Shown here piece by piece: positions 37,558 to 47,083 of a DNA stretch of 64,000 bases (its first letter is position 1; each line of letters opens with the position of its first letter). The notes beneath the pieces are model-generated. The model saw nothing but the letters and a program-made list of their open reading frames with translations, ran no database searches and was not told where the DNA came from. The DNA lies in assembly GCF_034008315.1 (NCBI RefSeq), contig NZ_CP125377.1, forward strand, positions 3,980,001-4,044,000. The letters are read 5' to 3'. The stretch is from Pseudomonas sp. P8_241. Its GTDB lineage: Bacteria; Pseudomonadota; Gammaproteobacteria; Pseudomonadales; Pseudomonadaceae. Position numbers and translations under genes: made by a program.

Positions 37558-37585
37558 GAAAAAACCCGCCGAAGCGGGTTTTTTC
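37558..37585. terminator. bidirectional rho-independent terminator
   Basis: A stem AACCCGC/GCGGGTT with CGAA loop is flanked by A and T runs on both sides. It lies between the convergent Lrp-type and Bax-inhibitor genes and can serve both. Confidence 0.92.
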
Positions 37586-37600
37586 ATTCAAGGCTGACGA

Positions 37601-38272
37601 TCAATCATCGCGACCCATGATGCCGAATAGCTGCAACAGGCTGACAAACAGGTTGTAGATCGATACATACAGGCTGATGGTCGCCATGATGTAGTTACGC
37701 TCGCCACCATGAATGATGGCGCTGGTCTGGAACAGGATGCAAACAGAGGAGAACAGCACGAAGCCCGCGCTGATCGCCAGTTGCAGGCCGCTGATCTGGA
37801 AGAAGAAGCTCGCCAGCGTCGCACCCAGCAGTACAAAGAAGCCTGCCGTAATGAAACCACCGAGGAAGCTCATGTCCTTGCGAGAGATCAATACGTAGGC
37901 CGACAGACCACCGAACACCAGCGCTGTCATCGCGAACGCCGAGCTGACGACTTCAGCGCCACCCTGCATGCCCAGATAACGGTTGAGGATTGGGCCGAGC
38001 AGGAAACCCATGAAACCGGTCAGGGCAAATGCCGACACCAGGCCCCAGGCGGAATCGCGGAGTTTGTTGGTGAGGAAGAAAAGACCGTAAAAGCCGATCA
38101 GCACCACGAAAATATTCGGGTAGCCAACACGCATCTGCTGGGCAACGTAGGCCATCACACCGCTGAAAGCCAGGGTCAGGGCGAGCAAGCCATATGTGTT
38201 ACGCAGGACGCGGCTAACCTCTAGCTGCTCAGCCTGCACGCTGTTATTAACTGCGTAATCCTGTTCGCGCAT
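37601..38272 (-). CDS. Bax inhibitor-1/YccA-family membrane protein
   Basis: A 223-residue protein with seven hydrophobic segments. It has the family hallmarks NTYGLLALTLAFSGVMAYV (in part), PNIFVVLIGFYGLFF and the C-terminal SLYVSIYNLFVSLLQLFGI (in part) that holds the conserved Asn-Leu-Phe. Members form pH-sensitive Ca2+ leak channels, or, in E. coli YccA, modulate FtsH. It is monocistronic, next to the tRNA-Ser gene. Confidence 0.92.
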   Translation of the reverse strand: MREQDYAVNNSVQAEQLEVSRVLRNTYGLLALTLAFSGVMAYVAQQMRVGYPNIFVVLIGFYGLFFLTNKLRDSAWGLVSAFALTGFMGFLLGPILNRYLGMQGGAEVVSSAFAMTALVFGGLSAYVLISRKDMSFLGGFITAGFFVLLGATLASFFFQISGLQLAISAGFVLFSSVCILFQTSAIIHGGERNYIMATISLYVSIYNLFVSLLQLFGIMGRDD

Positions 38273-38394
38273 GGCGACACTCCTGTTGGTTTGAAACGTT
38301 CAGTCGCAAAGATCATAACAGACACCCTGAAACTAGCCATGCAGAGAGTTTGACAGTGTGTTTCATTCAGGTATTATGGCGCCCGCAACGCAAC

Positions 38395-38482
38395 GGAGGT
38401 GTGGCCGAGTGGTTTAAGGCAACGGTCTTGAAAACCGTCGACTGTAACAGGTCCATGAGTTCGAATCCCATCGCCTCCGCCA
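38395..38482 (+). tRNA. tRNA-Ser(UGA)
   Basis: An 88-base class II tRNA. The acceptor GGAGGTG pairs with CGCCTCC (one G-U pair). The anticodon loop is CTTGAAA with anticodon TGA. A long variable arm follows, then the T-loop TTCGAATC and an encoded CCA end. A terminator follows 9 bases later. Confidence 0.97.
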
Positions 38483-38491
38483 TATTTGTAC

Positions 38492-38523
38492 CGACAAAGC
38501 CCTGATTATTCAGGGCTTTGTCG
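38492..38523 (+). terminator. terminator of tRNA-Ser
   Basis: A perfect palindrome: CGACAAAGCCCTGA and TCAGGGCTTTGTCG around TTAT. The following 150 bases to the HNH gene hold no gene I can support; they may be island-junction debris. Confidence 0.85.
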
Positions 38524-38680
38524 TTTCTGGGGTTTGCCGAAAATCTCGACGCTCTGCATGTGTTCCATAACTATTTTGGAAGTGTTCCAGAACTCAGCCC
38601 GTTTCCGTCCTGCCGACCGCCGCCCCTACTCCCATTTTCGGAGGGTAGCTGACGCAGTCCGGGTACTTCCGATGCTCCGA

Positions 38681-39148
38681 TCAGGGGCGCAGCGCTCGAA
38701 TCTTTTTTACCGCCTCGTCAAAGCTTTCCAATGCCTGACTGATGATAATTTCAGCTTGAGCCTTGGCCGATGGATCAAGAGGTTCGCGACCGGCGCGTCC
38801 GATCCAGACTGAAATATGAGCACGCCGTTCAGACGCCAGGTCGCTATCCGCCACCTTTCCCGCCAAAAAGCTTTGCCAATCCTCCTCCCTTTTTTCATCC
38901 CCATTGCACTTATTGCATGAAAGAAGATGGTTGTGGATTTCGTTCGAGCCACCCAAAGCGGACGATACGATATGGTCCAGGTGCCCGGTACGCGAAGCAC
39001 GAGTCAGAGGAATGCCACAATAGGCGCAAGAAGACTGGAAGTAATTCCAGAGCTCTTCAACTTCAACCCCCGATGGGTGTGGATCAAGAATCGCGGCGAG
39101 ACATCGGCGCATTTTATTTTTTGCCATAGATGGTGTGTCTTTGGCCAT
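38681..39148 (-). CDS. HNH endonuclease-like protein
   Basis: A 155-residue protein. A treble-clef HNH domain spans about residues 40-90: SCAYCGIPL supplies two zinc cysteines, GHLDHIVSSALGGSNEIHN (in part) the catalytic His and Asn, and CNKC the second zinc pair. The C-terminal half is helical and unassigned. It is alone in AT-richer accessory DNA just beyond tRNA-Ser. It could be a phage, homing or defence remnant. An alternative start lies at 39127, without a ribosome site. Confidence 0.78.
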   Translation of the reverse strand: MAKDTPSMAKNKMRRCLAAILDPHPSGVEVEELWNYFQSSCAYCGIPLTRASRTGHLDHIVSSALGGSNEIHNHLLSCNKCNGDEKREEDWQSFLAGKVADSDLASERRAHISVWIGRAGREPLDPSAKAQAEIIISQALESFDEAVKKIRALRP

Positions 39149-39443
39149 TTCATGATTTCCGGATAGTTATGGCGGGCAATGGATTATCACTCGTCAACCT
39201 GAAGTAACGCACTAGCACCCCATGTTGGGGACTGTAGAAGCCTAACCTATTGTTTTAAAAGGGATACAACCACCTTCAGCGATGGCAAAACATCCGTTTT
39301 TTTGTGCTTATGCAAACGGAAACACACGGCCTCCAGAGGAGGTTTTGCGCACAACCCTCACGGCTTTCTGCCGGACTACCCACTTCTTCCCTTCCCCCCA
39401 AATTGACGACTGCTACGCTGAAATCTCCACGGAGGATTTCGCA

Positions 39444-39653
39444 ATGCCAAATTCTGATCTGCTCCCTTCCCTGCTCTACAAGCTCAACGAAAACCAACTC
39501 GCCCTAGAAGCCGCCATCATGGAGCTTTCGAATTGGGTCGAGCAGCGCGGATCGGCGGACGTCGCCGACAACGTGCGCGGAGCCCTGGAAGCCATCGATA
39601 AGAATGAAGAGTTCATCAAGATGACGCTCGCTGTAATGATGGCACCGGAGTGA
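39444..39653 (+). CDS. small hypothetical protein
   Basis: A 69-residue acidic, helical protein (LLYKLNENQLALEAAIMELSNWVEQRG, in part). A strong GGAGG lies 8 bases before the ATG, which supports translation. It has no signal peptide, membrane segment or known motif. The 295 bases upstream (39149-39443) hold no other supported gene, only a small CCCC/GGGG hairpin near 39220. Function unknown; typical island cargo. Confidence 0.6.
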   Translation: MPNSDLLPSLLYKLNENQLALEAAIMELSNWVEQRGSADVADNVRGALEAIDKNEEFIKMTLAVMMAPE

Positions 39654-39772
39654 CTCTAATCGGCCAAGAGGGGCATTTTGGTGGAGACAGCGAACGTGGC
39701 AGCTGATATCAGAACGTTGGGCACATATGGCATGAGGGGGGCGACGAAATCCTGGTGCTTCATGTGTCCCAT

Positions 39773-40453
39773 TCAGTCCAATGCGCATGGACGCAGGCAA
39801 CCGATAGCCATGGCGACCAGGCTGTCGAGCATGCCGGGATGTTCTAACTGCGCTGGAATATCCTCCAACACCGACCGGATTACACTGCGTAACCCCTGTC
39901 CGAGCAAATAAGCCGACAAATCCGGGTGCTCTGTAGTGATCTCATGCTCGTACATACGCAGGAGTGGGAGCCAGGTCGCTTCGATGAATTCACTCGTCGT
40001 GTGGTAAGGGCCCCGCCACATGCCCAAGTGCAGAGCAGAGTGGTAACGCAAGTGAAAGGCCTTGTTCAATTTGAACAGACGTGTTTCGACGCGAATAATG
40101 TTGGCCAGAATATCGCGCAGCGCCATTTTTAATGGTACGCCAATCAGTCTTTCGCGCACCCTAAGTAGCTCCTCGGATTCTTCGTCGAGAACACGCTCGT
40201 ACAGCAGGGCAATGATCGCATCCTTGTTGGGGAAATATTGGTAGATCGAGCCGACTGCGACCCCTGATATCTCCGCGACGCGCGCGACGGTTAGCGCTTC
40301 CTCGCCCGCCTCATCCAAGATCCGCAGGCACGCCTGCTCCACGGCAGCGACCAGTGCGCGAGAGCGTGACTGGGACGGTCGCTTGCGTAAAGCGGGCAAC
40401 TGCTCCGATGAGGGCCCTGAGCCCATCGTAGTTTCATCACTTTTCTTATTCAT
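39773..40453 (-). CDS. TetR-family transcriptional regulator
   Basis: A 226-residue protein. The TetR helix-turn-helix is at about residues 40-80 (TVARVAEISGVAVGSIYQYFPNKDAIIALLYE, in part), followed by a helical ligand domain (TetR_C-like). It is divergent from the TauD dioxygenase gene with a 211-base AT-rich gap between them, so it probably controls that catabolic cluster. An alternative ATG ten codons in (40423) is possible. Confidence 0.88.
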   Translation of the reverse strand: MNKKSDETTMGSGPSSEQLPALRKRPSQSRSRALVAAVEQACLRILDEAGEEALTVARVAEISGVAVGSIYQYFPNKDAIIALLYERVLDEESEELLRVRERLIGVPLKMALRDILANIIRVETRLFKLNKAFHLRYHSALHLGMWRGPYHTTSEFIEATWLPLLRMYEHEITTEHPDLSAYLLGQGLRSVIRSVLEDIPAQLEHPGMLDSLVAMAIGCLRPCALD

Positions 40454-40664
40454 GTAAATCCGAGGGTCGCGTTAATCGAGGCTTCAAAATTTCTAATTTC
40501 TTCAACCAAATCAATTCGTTAATCAGCATGTTTGTCGCTTGGTGAATGCGAATATCTCAACAGTCGCGACGTAAGTATGATTATTTTCGTCGATCAGACA
40601 ACGTCTAAACGCGTAGTAATGCGCCCTTGAAATCGGATGTTCCAACCCTACTGGGAGATTGTCC

Positions 40665-41504
40665 ATGCCAGCATCTTTTACCGTTCGGCAGCTTGGCCCA
40701 ACTCTGGGTGCCGAAGTTCTCGATCTAGATACGGCTTCATTGGTTTTACCGGAAACGTTGGCAGCACTTGAGGCTGCACTTTTCAAACACGAAGCCATCG
40801 TACTGCACGTCCCAGAACTGAGGCCCGAGCAACATTTGGCGATTGCACGGTATTTCGGTGAGCCAGAAGTACACACCTTCTACCCCAACCTGGGCGATGG
40901 CCTTGAACAGATCACCGTAATCGACTCCAAGCTGGGTGATCGAGCTGATATGTGGCACCACGACGAGAGCTTTCTGCCCAGCCCACCGATTGTCACCATG
41001 ACTCACGCCCAGATCCTGCCGCCGTGTGGCGGCGACACCTGCTGGATCAGCATGACGACGGCCTACGACGCGCTTTCCGAGCGCATGAAGCACTACATGG
41101 AAGGCCTCAGCGCCTGGCACGACATGAACGGGCCTATGACCGCAGCGTTGCACCAAAACGTCGTCACGCACGAGCGCTATGTTGAGGTCATCAAAGCAAA
41201 CCGACGGCACCTGCATCCGCTGGTCATTCAGCATCCGGTGACAGGTCGAAAGGCGCTGTATTTGAGTCCGACCTACACCACCCACATCGACGGCCTGGCC
41301 GGCGCCGAGGGCAGTGCCATCCTCGCCTACCTGAATGCGCATTGCCAACACGTTCAATTCGGTTTCCGCCATCGCTGGCGTGTCGGTGACATGGTGCTCT
41401 GGGACAATCGTAGCGTGCTCCACAACGCCATCCTGGACTATCAACCGCACCAACGGCGCATGCAGCGCACTTCGGTTTTCGCCCGCGGGCCTTTCCACGC
41501 GTGA
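40665..41504 (+). CDS. TauD/TfdA-family Fe(II)/2-oxoglutarate dioxygenase
   Basis: A 279-residue non-haem iron dioxygenase. The metal ligands are His98 and Asp100 (WHHDESF) and the distal His near 253 (NRSVLHNA). The 2-oxoglutarate-binding Arg is in RRMQRTSVFARG. Members hydroxylate taurine, aryloxyacids, alkylsulfates and similar compounds. The ATG at 40665 follows GGGAG; a TTG two codons earlier is less likely. It is first of three co-oriented genes with an aldolase and a hydroxyacid dehydrogenase. The substrate is unknown. Confidence 0.88.
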   Translation: MPASFTVRQLGPTLGAEVLDLDTASLVLPETLAALEAALFKHEAIVLHVPELRPEQHLAIARYFGEPEVHTFYPNLGDGLEQITVIDSKLGDRADMWHHDESFLPSPPIVTMTHAQILPPCGGDTCWISMTTAYDALSERMKHYMEGLSAWHDMNGPMTAALHQNVVTHERYVEVIKANRRHLHPLVIQHPVTGRKALYLSPTYTTHIDGLAGAEGSAILAYLNAHCQHVQFGFRHRWRVGDMVLWDNRSVLHNAILDYQPHQRRMQRTSVFARGPFHA

Positions 41505-41556
41505 ATTATTTATTGCTCAACTGAAGCTTGTGACAGTCGCTCCAGAGGAAAGAACT

Positions 41557-42327
41557 ATGTTGAAGGACTCGCTAAACAAGGAACTGCTGGCCCGCTACGC
41601 TCCCAGGCCAGGTCGATATGCGCTGCTGCCCGAATTGACTCCACGCCAGACCGTAGCATTGCTGTGTCGTGTGTTGTATCGCGAGGGTTATAACGACCAC
41701 ATTGCTGGTCACATCACTGTACGCCAGGACGACGGCACTTACCTGGCTAACCCTTGGGAACTCACTTGGGGTGAAGTGACCGCCTCCGATATCGTGCGCC
41801 TCGATCCGAACGGCAAGGTGACCGAGGGTGAGTGGAACATAACCCCGGCGATCAATCTGCACATTGATGTACATAGCGCCCGGCATGACGTTGGTGTGGT
41901 GATCCACAACCATCCGCAGTGGGGATCAGTGTGGTCGGCGGCTGGGCGTACTCCACCGATCTATGACCAAACGTCCGCATTGGTTGACACTGACCCGGTG
42001 CTCTATGACGAGTATCAGGGCACTGTAGAAGACACGGAACGAGGCCGCGCCGTCGTGGACGCTCTCGGTAAGCAAAAATGGGCATTGCTAGCCAACCATG
42101 GCGTGCTGGTCGTAGCCAACGGTATTCGCCAGGCACACTTACGCGCTATCACACTGGAGTGGCGCAGCCGTCTGGCCTGGCATGTCGAAGCACTCGGCGG
42201 TGGCCCACCGCTACCCGCCAGCGTCGCGCTGGCCACCGGACAACGCACCGATGCAAATGGGTTTCCATTCCTGTGGGAAGCCATGGCTCGCGAGGAAATC
42301 CGGCGCGATCCAGCCGTTCTTGAGTAG
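41557..42327 (+). CDS. class II aldolase/adducin-family protein
   Basis: A 256-residue protein of the zinc-dependent class II (fuculose-phosphate) aldolase/adducin fold. Metal-binding histidines are in VVIHNHPQWG and LLANHGVLVV, and an early DHIAGHITVR matches the family. Such enzymes split or decarboxylate small hydroxyacids or sugar phosphates; a decarboxylase activity is also possible. The ATG at 41557 has GAGGAAA before it, 52 bases after the dioxygenase stop. A longer upstream frame overlaps that gene and is rejected. Confidence 0.87.
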   Translation: MLKDSLNKELLARYAPRPGRYALLPELTPRQTVALLCRVLYREGYNDHIAGHITVRQDDGTYLANPWELTWGEVTASDIVRLDPNGKVTEGEWNITPAINLHIDVHSARHDVGVVIHNHPQWGSVWSAAGRTPPIYDQTSALVDTDPVLYDEYQGTVEDTERGRAVVDALGKQKWALLANHGVLVVANGIRQAHLRAITLEWRSRLAWHVEALGGGPPLPASVALATGQRTDANGFPFLWEAMAREEIRRDPAVLE

Positions 42328-42407
42328 AACCTCTCCCATTTTTCGCGGCGGCATGGCAGGCGCGCACGCCGCTATTACTTAATACTTTGCTGAGACTTGA
42401 CCACGCG

Positions 42408-43379
42408 ATGAAGCCCACTTTGTTACTTCTTTCCCGCTTGCCCGATAGTTTCATCACCCGCTTACGCGAGCATTTCGATTGTCACTCTTATTCGCTGCTC
42501 GATGACAAGCGACTCATGGAACTGGCTCCTACCGTGCGAGGTATCGTTGCAACTGCCGAATCCAGCGTGTCCGGTGTATTGATCGCCCGTCTGCCTGCGC
42601 TCGAGATCATCTCGGTGTTGGGTGTCGGTTACGACGGTATCGATCTGGAAGCCGCGCGCGTGCACAACGTCTGTGTCACCCATACCCCTGAGGTGTCCAC
42701 CGAAGACATTGCAGATTTCGCCATCGCGCTGTTGCTGTGCACCGCACGACAAATTCTAAACGCCGACGGATTCGTGCGACGAGGTGAATGGGCCGTTGGC
42801 CGTCACCCTATGACCGGGCGAGTATTCGGTGGGCGCATGGGCATCGTCGGTCTGGGCCGCATTGGCAGGGCAGTGGCTTTACGAGCCCAGGCGTTCGGGA
42901 TGAGCATTGCCTATACGGGACGCACGCCAAAAGCTGATGTGCCCTATCGCTGGTGCAATGATGTGCAAGCACTGGCAGCGAGTGTCGATTATCTGGTGGT
43001 GTGCGCGAGTGGTGGCCCTGATACGCACGGCATGATTAATGCGGCCGTGCTGGCAGAGCTTGGCCACTGCGGTGTATTGATCAATATCGCGCGCGGATCT
43101 GTCGTCAACGAAGATGACCTTATCGAGGCCTTGCGCACCCGCAAGATTCTCGCGGCGGGACTAGATGTATTTTGCAATGAGCCGAATGTGTCGCAGGCAT
43201 TGCTGGCGTTGCCCAACGTGGTGCTGACACCACATATGGCCAGTTCTACTCAAGCGACAGTTCAGGCGATGCTGGATCTGACGCTCGATAACTTGGCGGC
43301 TCATTTCGCGGGGGAACCTTTATTGAGTGAAGTGCAGTTGACGGCCATAGGTAGAACTTGCAGCGAAGTTCTACCTTGA
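42408..43379 (+). CDS. D-isomer 2-hydroxyacid dehydrogenase
   Basis: A 323-residue enzyme with the flipped two-domain fold. The nucleotide motif is GIVGLGRIGRAVALRAQAFG, followed by YTGRTPK, whose Arg suggests NADP(H). The catalytic Arg is in NIARGSVVNEDDL, Glu in LDVFCNEPNV, and His in LTPHMASST. It resembles glyoxylate/hydroxypyruvate and 2-ketogluconate reductases. The ATG at 42408 lacks a clear ribosome site. Third gene of the TetR-associated cluster; it probably reduces or oxidises the product of the aldolase step. Confidence 0.88.
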   Translation: MKPTLLLLSRLPDSFITRLREHFDCHSYSLLDDKRLMELAPTVRGIVATAESSVSGVLIARLPALEIISVLGVGYDGIDLEAARVHNVCVTHTPEVSTEDIADFAIALLLCTARQILNADGFVRRGEWAVGRHPMTGRVFGGRMGIVGLGRIGRAVALRAQAFGMSIAYTGRTPKADVPYRWCNDVQALAASVDYLVVCASGGPDTHGMINAAVLAELGHCGVLINIARGSVVNEDDLIEALRTRKILAAGLDVFCNEPNVSQALLALPNVVLTPHMASSTQATVQAMLDLTLDNLAAHFAGEPLLSEVQLTAIGRTCSEVLP

Positions 43380-43404
43380 AGCGGTCATTCTGACTGACTG
43401 CTTT

Positions 43405-43478
43405 TGGCCGTTTTCTGCCTTTCGCGATGGGCAGCCTTGGGTCGATTTCTGCCCATCGTGACAGGCAGAAAACGGCCA
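43405..43478. repeat. large inverted repeat (30-base arms)
   Basis: The left arm starts TGGCCGTTTTCTGCCTTTCG and the right arm ends TGACAGGCAGAAAACGGCCA; the two 30-base arms pair with few mismatches around about 14 bases. It lies between the convergent dehydrogenase and cusF ends. A fragment with the same centre (GGGTCGATTTCTGCCC) is at 50461. Confidence 0.85.
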
Positions 43479-43577
43479 GAAGCAGCCATTCACGCTTCGT
43501 CTGCGAAGTGCTGATTATTGTGAAAATGGTTAAAGCCGGCACGGCGATGCGTGCCGACTACGTATTACATCAATGTT

Positions 43578-43928
43578 TCATTTTTTGATGGAAACAATCG
43601 TTCCTTTTCCACCCTCTAGTCGGAAGGAAAACGATACGCGGTCTCCAACCTTCAACCCTGCCAACTGATTTTCTGCCACGGAAAACGCCATGGTCATCGG
43701 TGGCCATTGCACCGCTGGAACGGCGCCGTGAGCGAGGGTTACCGTATGTTTTGCGGGATCAATAGCCTTGATCGTGCCCTCGGCACTGGCGACAGGCGTT
43801 TGCTTCGATTCCTGCTTCATTTCCATGCCTTCCATATCGTCCATTTTCATTCCCTGCATGTCCTCCGCTCGGGTAACAAGAGAGAACACAAGGGCAGTGC
43901 CGGCAACTGCAATAAGGGTCAATTTCAT
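43578..43928 (-). CDS. cusF: CusF-like periplasmic copper/silver chaperone
   Basis: A 116-residue precursor. Signal peptide (about residues 1-21, ending TRA), a Met/Asp-rich segment ([15 protein letters not shown]), then the small beta-barrel of CusF. The binding residues of E. coli CusF are matched in order by His (TLAHGAVP), Trp (VQWPP) and Met-x-Met (MTM). It hands Cu(I)/Ag(I) to the CusBA pump. Its ATG overlaps the cusA stop by 4 bases. Confidence 0.9.
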   Translation of the reverse strand: MKLTLIAVAGTALVFSLVTRAEDMQGMKMDDMEGMEMKQESKQTPVASAEGTIKAIDPAKHTVTLAHGAVPAVQWPPMTMAFSVAENQLAGLKVGDRVSFSFRLEGGKGTIVSIKK

Positions 43929-46900
43929 GCGATTTTTCCTTCCAGGGTGACGGGTTCTATTGGGAGATTTCGACGGCGCATCAAGCGATAGGCCGCCGGG
44001 ATGACAAACAGGGAAAGCAAGGGCGCCGTGACCATACCGCCGACCATGGGTGCGGCGATGCGGCTCATCACTTCGCTACCCGTACCGCTGCCTAACAGGA
44101 TGGGTAGCAGGCCGGCAATGATGACGGCCACCGTCATGGCCTTGGGGCGCACCCGCTGCACAGCGCCTTCACGAATCGCCGCAACCAGTCCGCGTTCAGA
44201 GCTGTCGCCAAGGTCTTCACGTTCGGCCCAGGCATTCTTCAGGTAGAGCAGCATGATCACGCCAAACTCCGCAGAGACACCGGCCAACGCGATAAAGCCG
44301 ACCCCGGTAGCCACCGACAAGTTGAACCCCAGCAGGTAGAGGAACCATGCCCCTCCAGTCAGTGCAAATGGCAGCGTGGCCATGATCAACATGGCCTCAT
44401 CAAAGCGGGCGAACGTCAGGTAGAGCAGCACGAAGATGATCAACAGCGTGGCCGGCACCACCAGTTTGAGGCGTGCGTTGGCCCTTTCGAGAAACTCGAA
44501 CTGCCCCGAGTAGCTCAGGCTCATGCCGGGTTGCAACTTGACCTGCTCATTGACGGCCCGACGCAGATCGGCGACCACCGAAGCAATGTCCCTGCCTCGC
44601 ACATCGATGTACACCCAACCTGAAGGCCGTGCGTTCTCGCTCTTGAGCATCGGCGGACCGTCGGTGATCCTAATCTTCGCCACAGTGCCAAGGGTGATCT
44701 GGCTGCCTGACGAGGTATAGACGGGCAATTGCTCCAGGGCACCCGGCGAGTCGCGCCATTCACGCGGATAACGTACGTTGATCGGAAAACGTGCAAGCCC
44801 TTCAATGGTCTCCCCGACATTTTCACCACCGATAGCGCCAGCCACGATGGACTGCACATCGGCGATATTCATGCCATAGCGGGCCGCTGCCTTACGGTCG
44901 ATATCCACGTCGATATAGCGACCACCGGTCAGGCGCTCGGCCAAAGCCGAACTGACACCGGGCACGTCTTTGGCCACTCGCTCGACCGCCTGGGTGACCG
45001 CATCAATTTCCGTCAGGTTGGTGCCGGCAACCTTCACGCCGATTGGACTCTTGATACCCGTCGCCAGCATATCGATGCGGTTACGAATCGGCGGTATCCA
45101 GATGTTGGTCAGGCCGGGTACACGCACCACGCGGTCCAGTTCCTCCACCAATTTTTCCTGGGTCATGCCCGGACGCCATTGCTCATGGGGCTTGAACTGA
45201 ATGGTGGTTTCAAACATTTCCAACGGTGCCGGGTCGGTGGCGGTCTCAGCACGGCCGGCCTTACCAAAGACGTGCTCAACCTCAGGCACTGTCTTGATCA
45301 AGCGATCCGTCTGTTGCAGCAGTTGCGCGGCTTTCTGCGCCGACAGCCCCGGCAGGGCAGATGGCATATAGAGCAGATCACCCTCGTCCAGTGGCGGAAG
45401 AAACTCTCCACCCAAACGAGACATTGGCCACAGCGCACTGACAAACACCAAGAGCGCCACCAGAAGAGTGACTCTGGGACGACGCAGCACCGCATTCAGG
45501 GCGGGTTGGTAGATCCGAATCAACCAACGGTTCAACGGGTTCTGTTGCTCACCCGGAATTCGCCCCCGAATCCAGTAGCCCATCAGCACCGGCACCAACG
45601 TGACCGACAACCCCGCCGCTGCGGCCATGGCATAGGTCTTGGTAAACGCCAACGGCCCGAACAGCCTGCCCTCCTGAGCCTCCAGCGTGAACACCGGAAT
45701 GAATGACAACGTGATGATTAACAGACAAAAGAACAGCGCGGGGCCGACCTCTGCCGCCGCTTCGGTCACCACATTCCAATGCCGTTCACCCTTCAATTCC
45801 TCTCCAGGATTGGCCGTGTGCCACGCCTCGATTTTCTTGTGGGCGTTCTCGATCATCACCACCGCGGCATCGACCATGGCACCGATGGCGATAGCGATCC
45901 CGCCCAAGGACATGATGTTGGCGTTGATGCCCTGGTATCGCATGACGATGAAGGCCATCAGCACCCCGACCGGCAACGAAATGATCGCCACCAGGGATGA
46001 GCGCAAGTGCCAGAGAAAAATCCCGCAGACCAGCGCAACGACGATGAACTCTTCGAGCAGCTTGTGGCTGAGGTTTTCCACCGCGCGGTCGATCAGCTTA
46101 CTGCGGTCGTAGGTGGTGACAATTTCCACGCCCGCCGGCAGACTGCTTTTCAGTTCATCGAGTTTGCTCTTGACCGCCGCAATGGTTTCGCGAGCATTCT
46201 TGCCGCTGCGCAAAATTACCACGCCGCCGACAGTCTCCCCTTCGCCGTCAAGTTCGCTGATGCCACGGCGCATTTCCGGGCCCAACTGGATCGTCGCGAC
46301 ATCGCCCAGGGTCACGGGTACGCCGCCCGCACCGAGCTTGAGCGGGATCGCCCGAAAGTCATTGAGCGACTTCAGGTAGCCGGAAGCGCGCACGATGAAC
46401 TCGGTCTCAGCCATCTCAAGCACGGCACCACCAGTTTCCTGGTTGGCCTTGCCAATCGCCTCGGATACCTCGGCCTGAGTGATACCGAGGCTGGCCAGCT
46501 TGAGCGGATCAAGCTGCACCTGATACTGCTTGACCATGCCACCGACCGTAGCGACCTCCGCAACATTGGGCAGGGTCTTGAGTTCGAACTTGAGGAACCA
46601 GTCCTGAAGCGCGCGCAGTTGTGCCAGATCGTGCCCACCCGTGCGATCCACCAGTGCGTACTGGTAAATCCAGCCTACCCCCGTCGCATCCGGCCCCAAC
46701 GCTGGTTTGGCACTCGCCGGCAAGCGGCTTTGTATCTGACTCAAGTATTCCAGAACCCGTGAACGGGCCCAGTACAGGTCGGTCCCGTCCTCGAACAGCA
46801 CATACACAAAGCTGTCGCCAAAAAACGAGTAACCACGCACTGTTTTGGCACCCGGCACTGAAAGCATGGTGGTGGCCAACGGGTAGGTCACCTGGTTCTC

Positions 46901-47083
46901 GACGATTTGCGGGGCTTGTCCCGGAAATGGCGTACGGATGATGACTTGCACGTCAGAGAGGTCCGGCAGCGCATCAATGGGCGTGCTCTGTACCGACCAG
47001 ATGCCCCACGCCGTGACGAACAAAGTCGCCAGCAGCACCAGGAACCGGTTGGCCACTGACCAGCGAATGAGGGCAGCGATCAT
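43925..47083 (-). CDS. cusA: CusA-type heavy-metal RND efflux pump
   Basis: A 1052-residue inner-membrane RND transporter of the HME subfamily, with 12 helices, two large periplasmic domains (about residues 35-340 and 560-870), and repeats typical of CusA/SilA ([21 protein letters not shown], in part; Met-rich cleft). The proton-relay region [16 protein letters not shown] holds the conserved acidic residues. It expels Cu(I)/Ag(I) across the outer membrane with CusB and CusC. It overlaps cusB and cusF by 4 bases each. Confidence 0.93.
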   Translation of the reverse strand: MIAALIRWSVANRFLVLLATLFVTAWGIWSVQSTPIDALPDLSDVQVIIRTPFPGQAPQIVENQVTYPLATTMLSVPGAKTVRGYSFFGDSFVYVLFEDGTDLYWARSRVLEYLSQIQSRLPASAKPALGPDATGVGWIYQYALVDRTGGHDLAQLRALQDWFLKFELKTLPNVAEVATVGGMVKQYQVQLDPLKLASLGITQAEVSEAIGKANQETGGAVLEMAETEFIVRASGYLKSLNDFRAIPLKLGAGGVPVTLGDVATIQLGPEMRRGISELDGEGETVGGVVILRSGKNARETIAAVKSKLDELKSSLPAGVEIVTTYDRSKLIDRAVENLSHKLLEEFIVVALVCGIFLWHLRSSLVAIISLPVGVLMAFIVMRYQGINANIMSLGGIAIAIGAMVDAAVVMIENAHKKIEAWHTANPGEELKGERHWNVVTEAAAEVGPALFFCLLIITLSFIPVFTLEAQEGRLFGPLAFTKTYAMAAAAGLSVTLVPVLMGYWIRGRIPGEQQNPLNRWLIRIYQPALNAVLRRPRVTLLVALLVFVSALWPMSRLGGEFLPPLDEGDLLYMPSALPGLSAQKAAQLLQQTDRLIKTVPEVEHVFGKAGRAETATDPAPLEMFETTIQFKPHEQWRPGMTQEKLVEELDRVVRVPGLTNIWIPPIRNRIDMLATGIKSPIGVKVAGTNLTEIDAVTQAVERVAKDVPGVSSALAERLTGGRYIDVDIDRKAAARYGMNIADVQSIVAGAIGGENVGETIEGLARFPINVRYPREWRDSPGALEQLPVYTSSGSQITLGTVAKIRITDGPPMLKSENARPSGWVYIDVRGRDIASVVADLRRAVNEQVKLQPGMSLSYSGQFEFLERANARLKLVVPATLLIIFVLLYLTFARFDEAMLIMATLPFALTGGAWFLYLLGFNLSVATGVGFIALAGVSAEFGVIMLLYLKNAWAEREDLGDSSERGLVAAIREGAVQRVRPKAMTVAVIIAGLLPILLGSGTGSEVMSRIAAPMVGGMVTAPLLSLFVIPAAYRLMRRRNLPIEPVTLEGKIA

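Noticed and set aside
38483..38680. Integrase or attachment repeat after tRNA-Ser
   Set aside because: No integrase reading frame and no second copy of the tRNA 3' end seen in the window.
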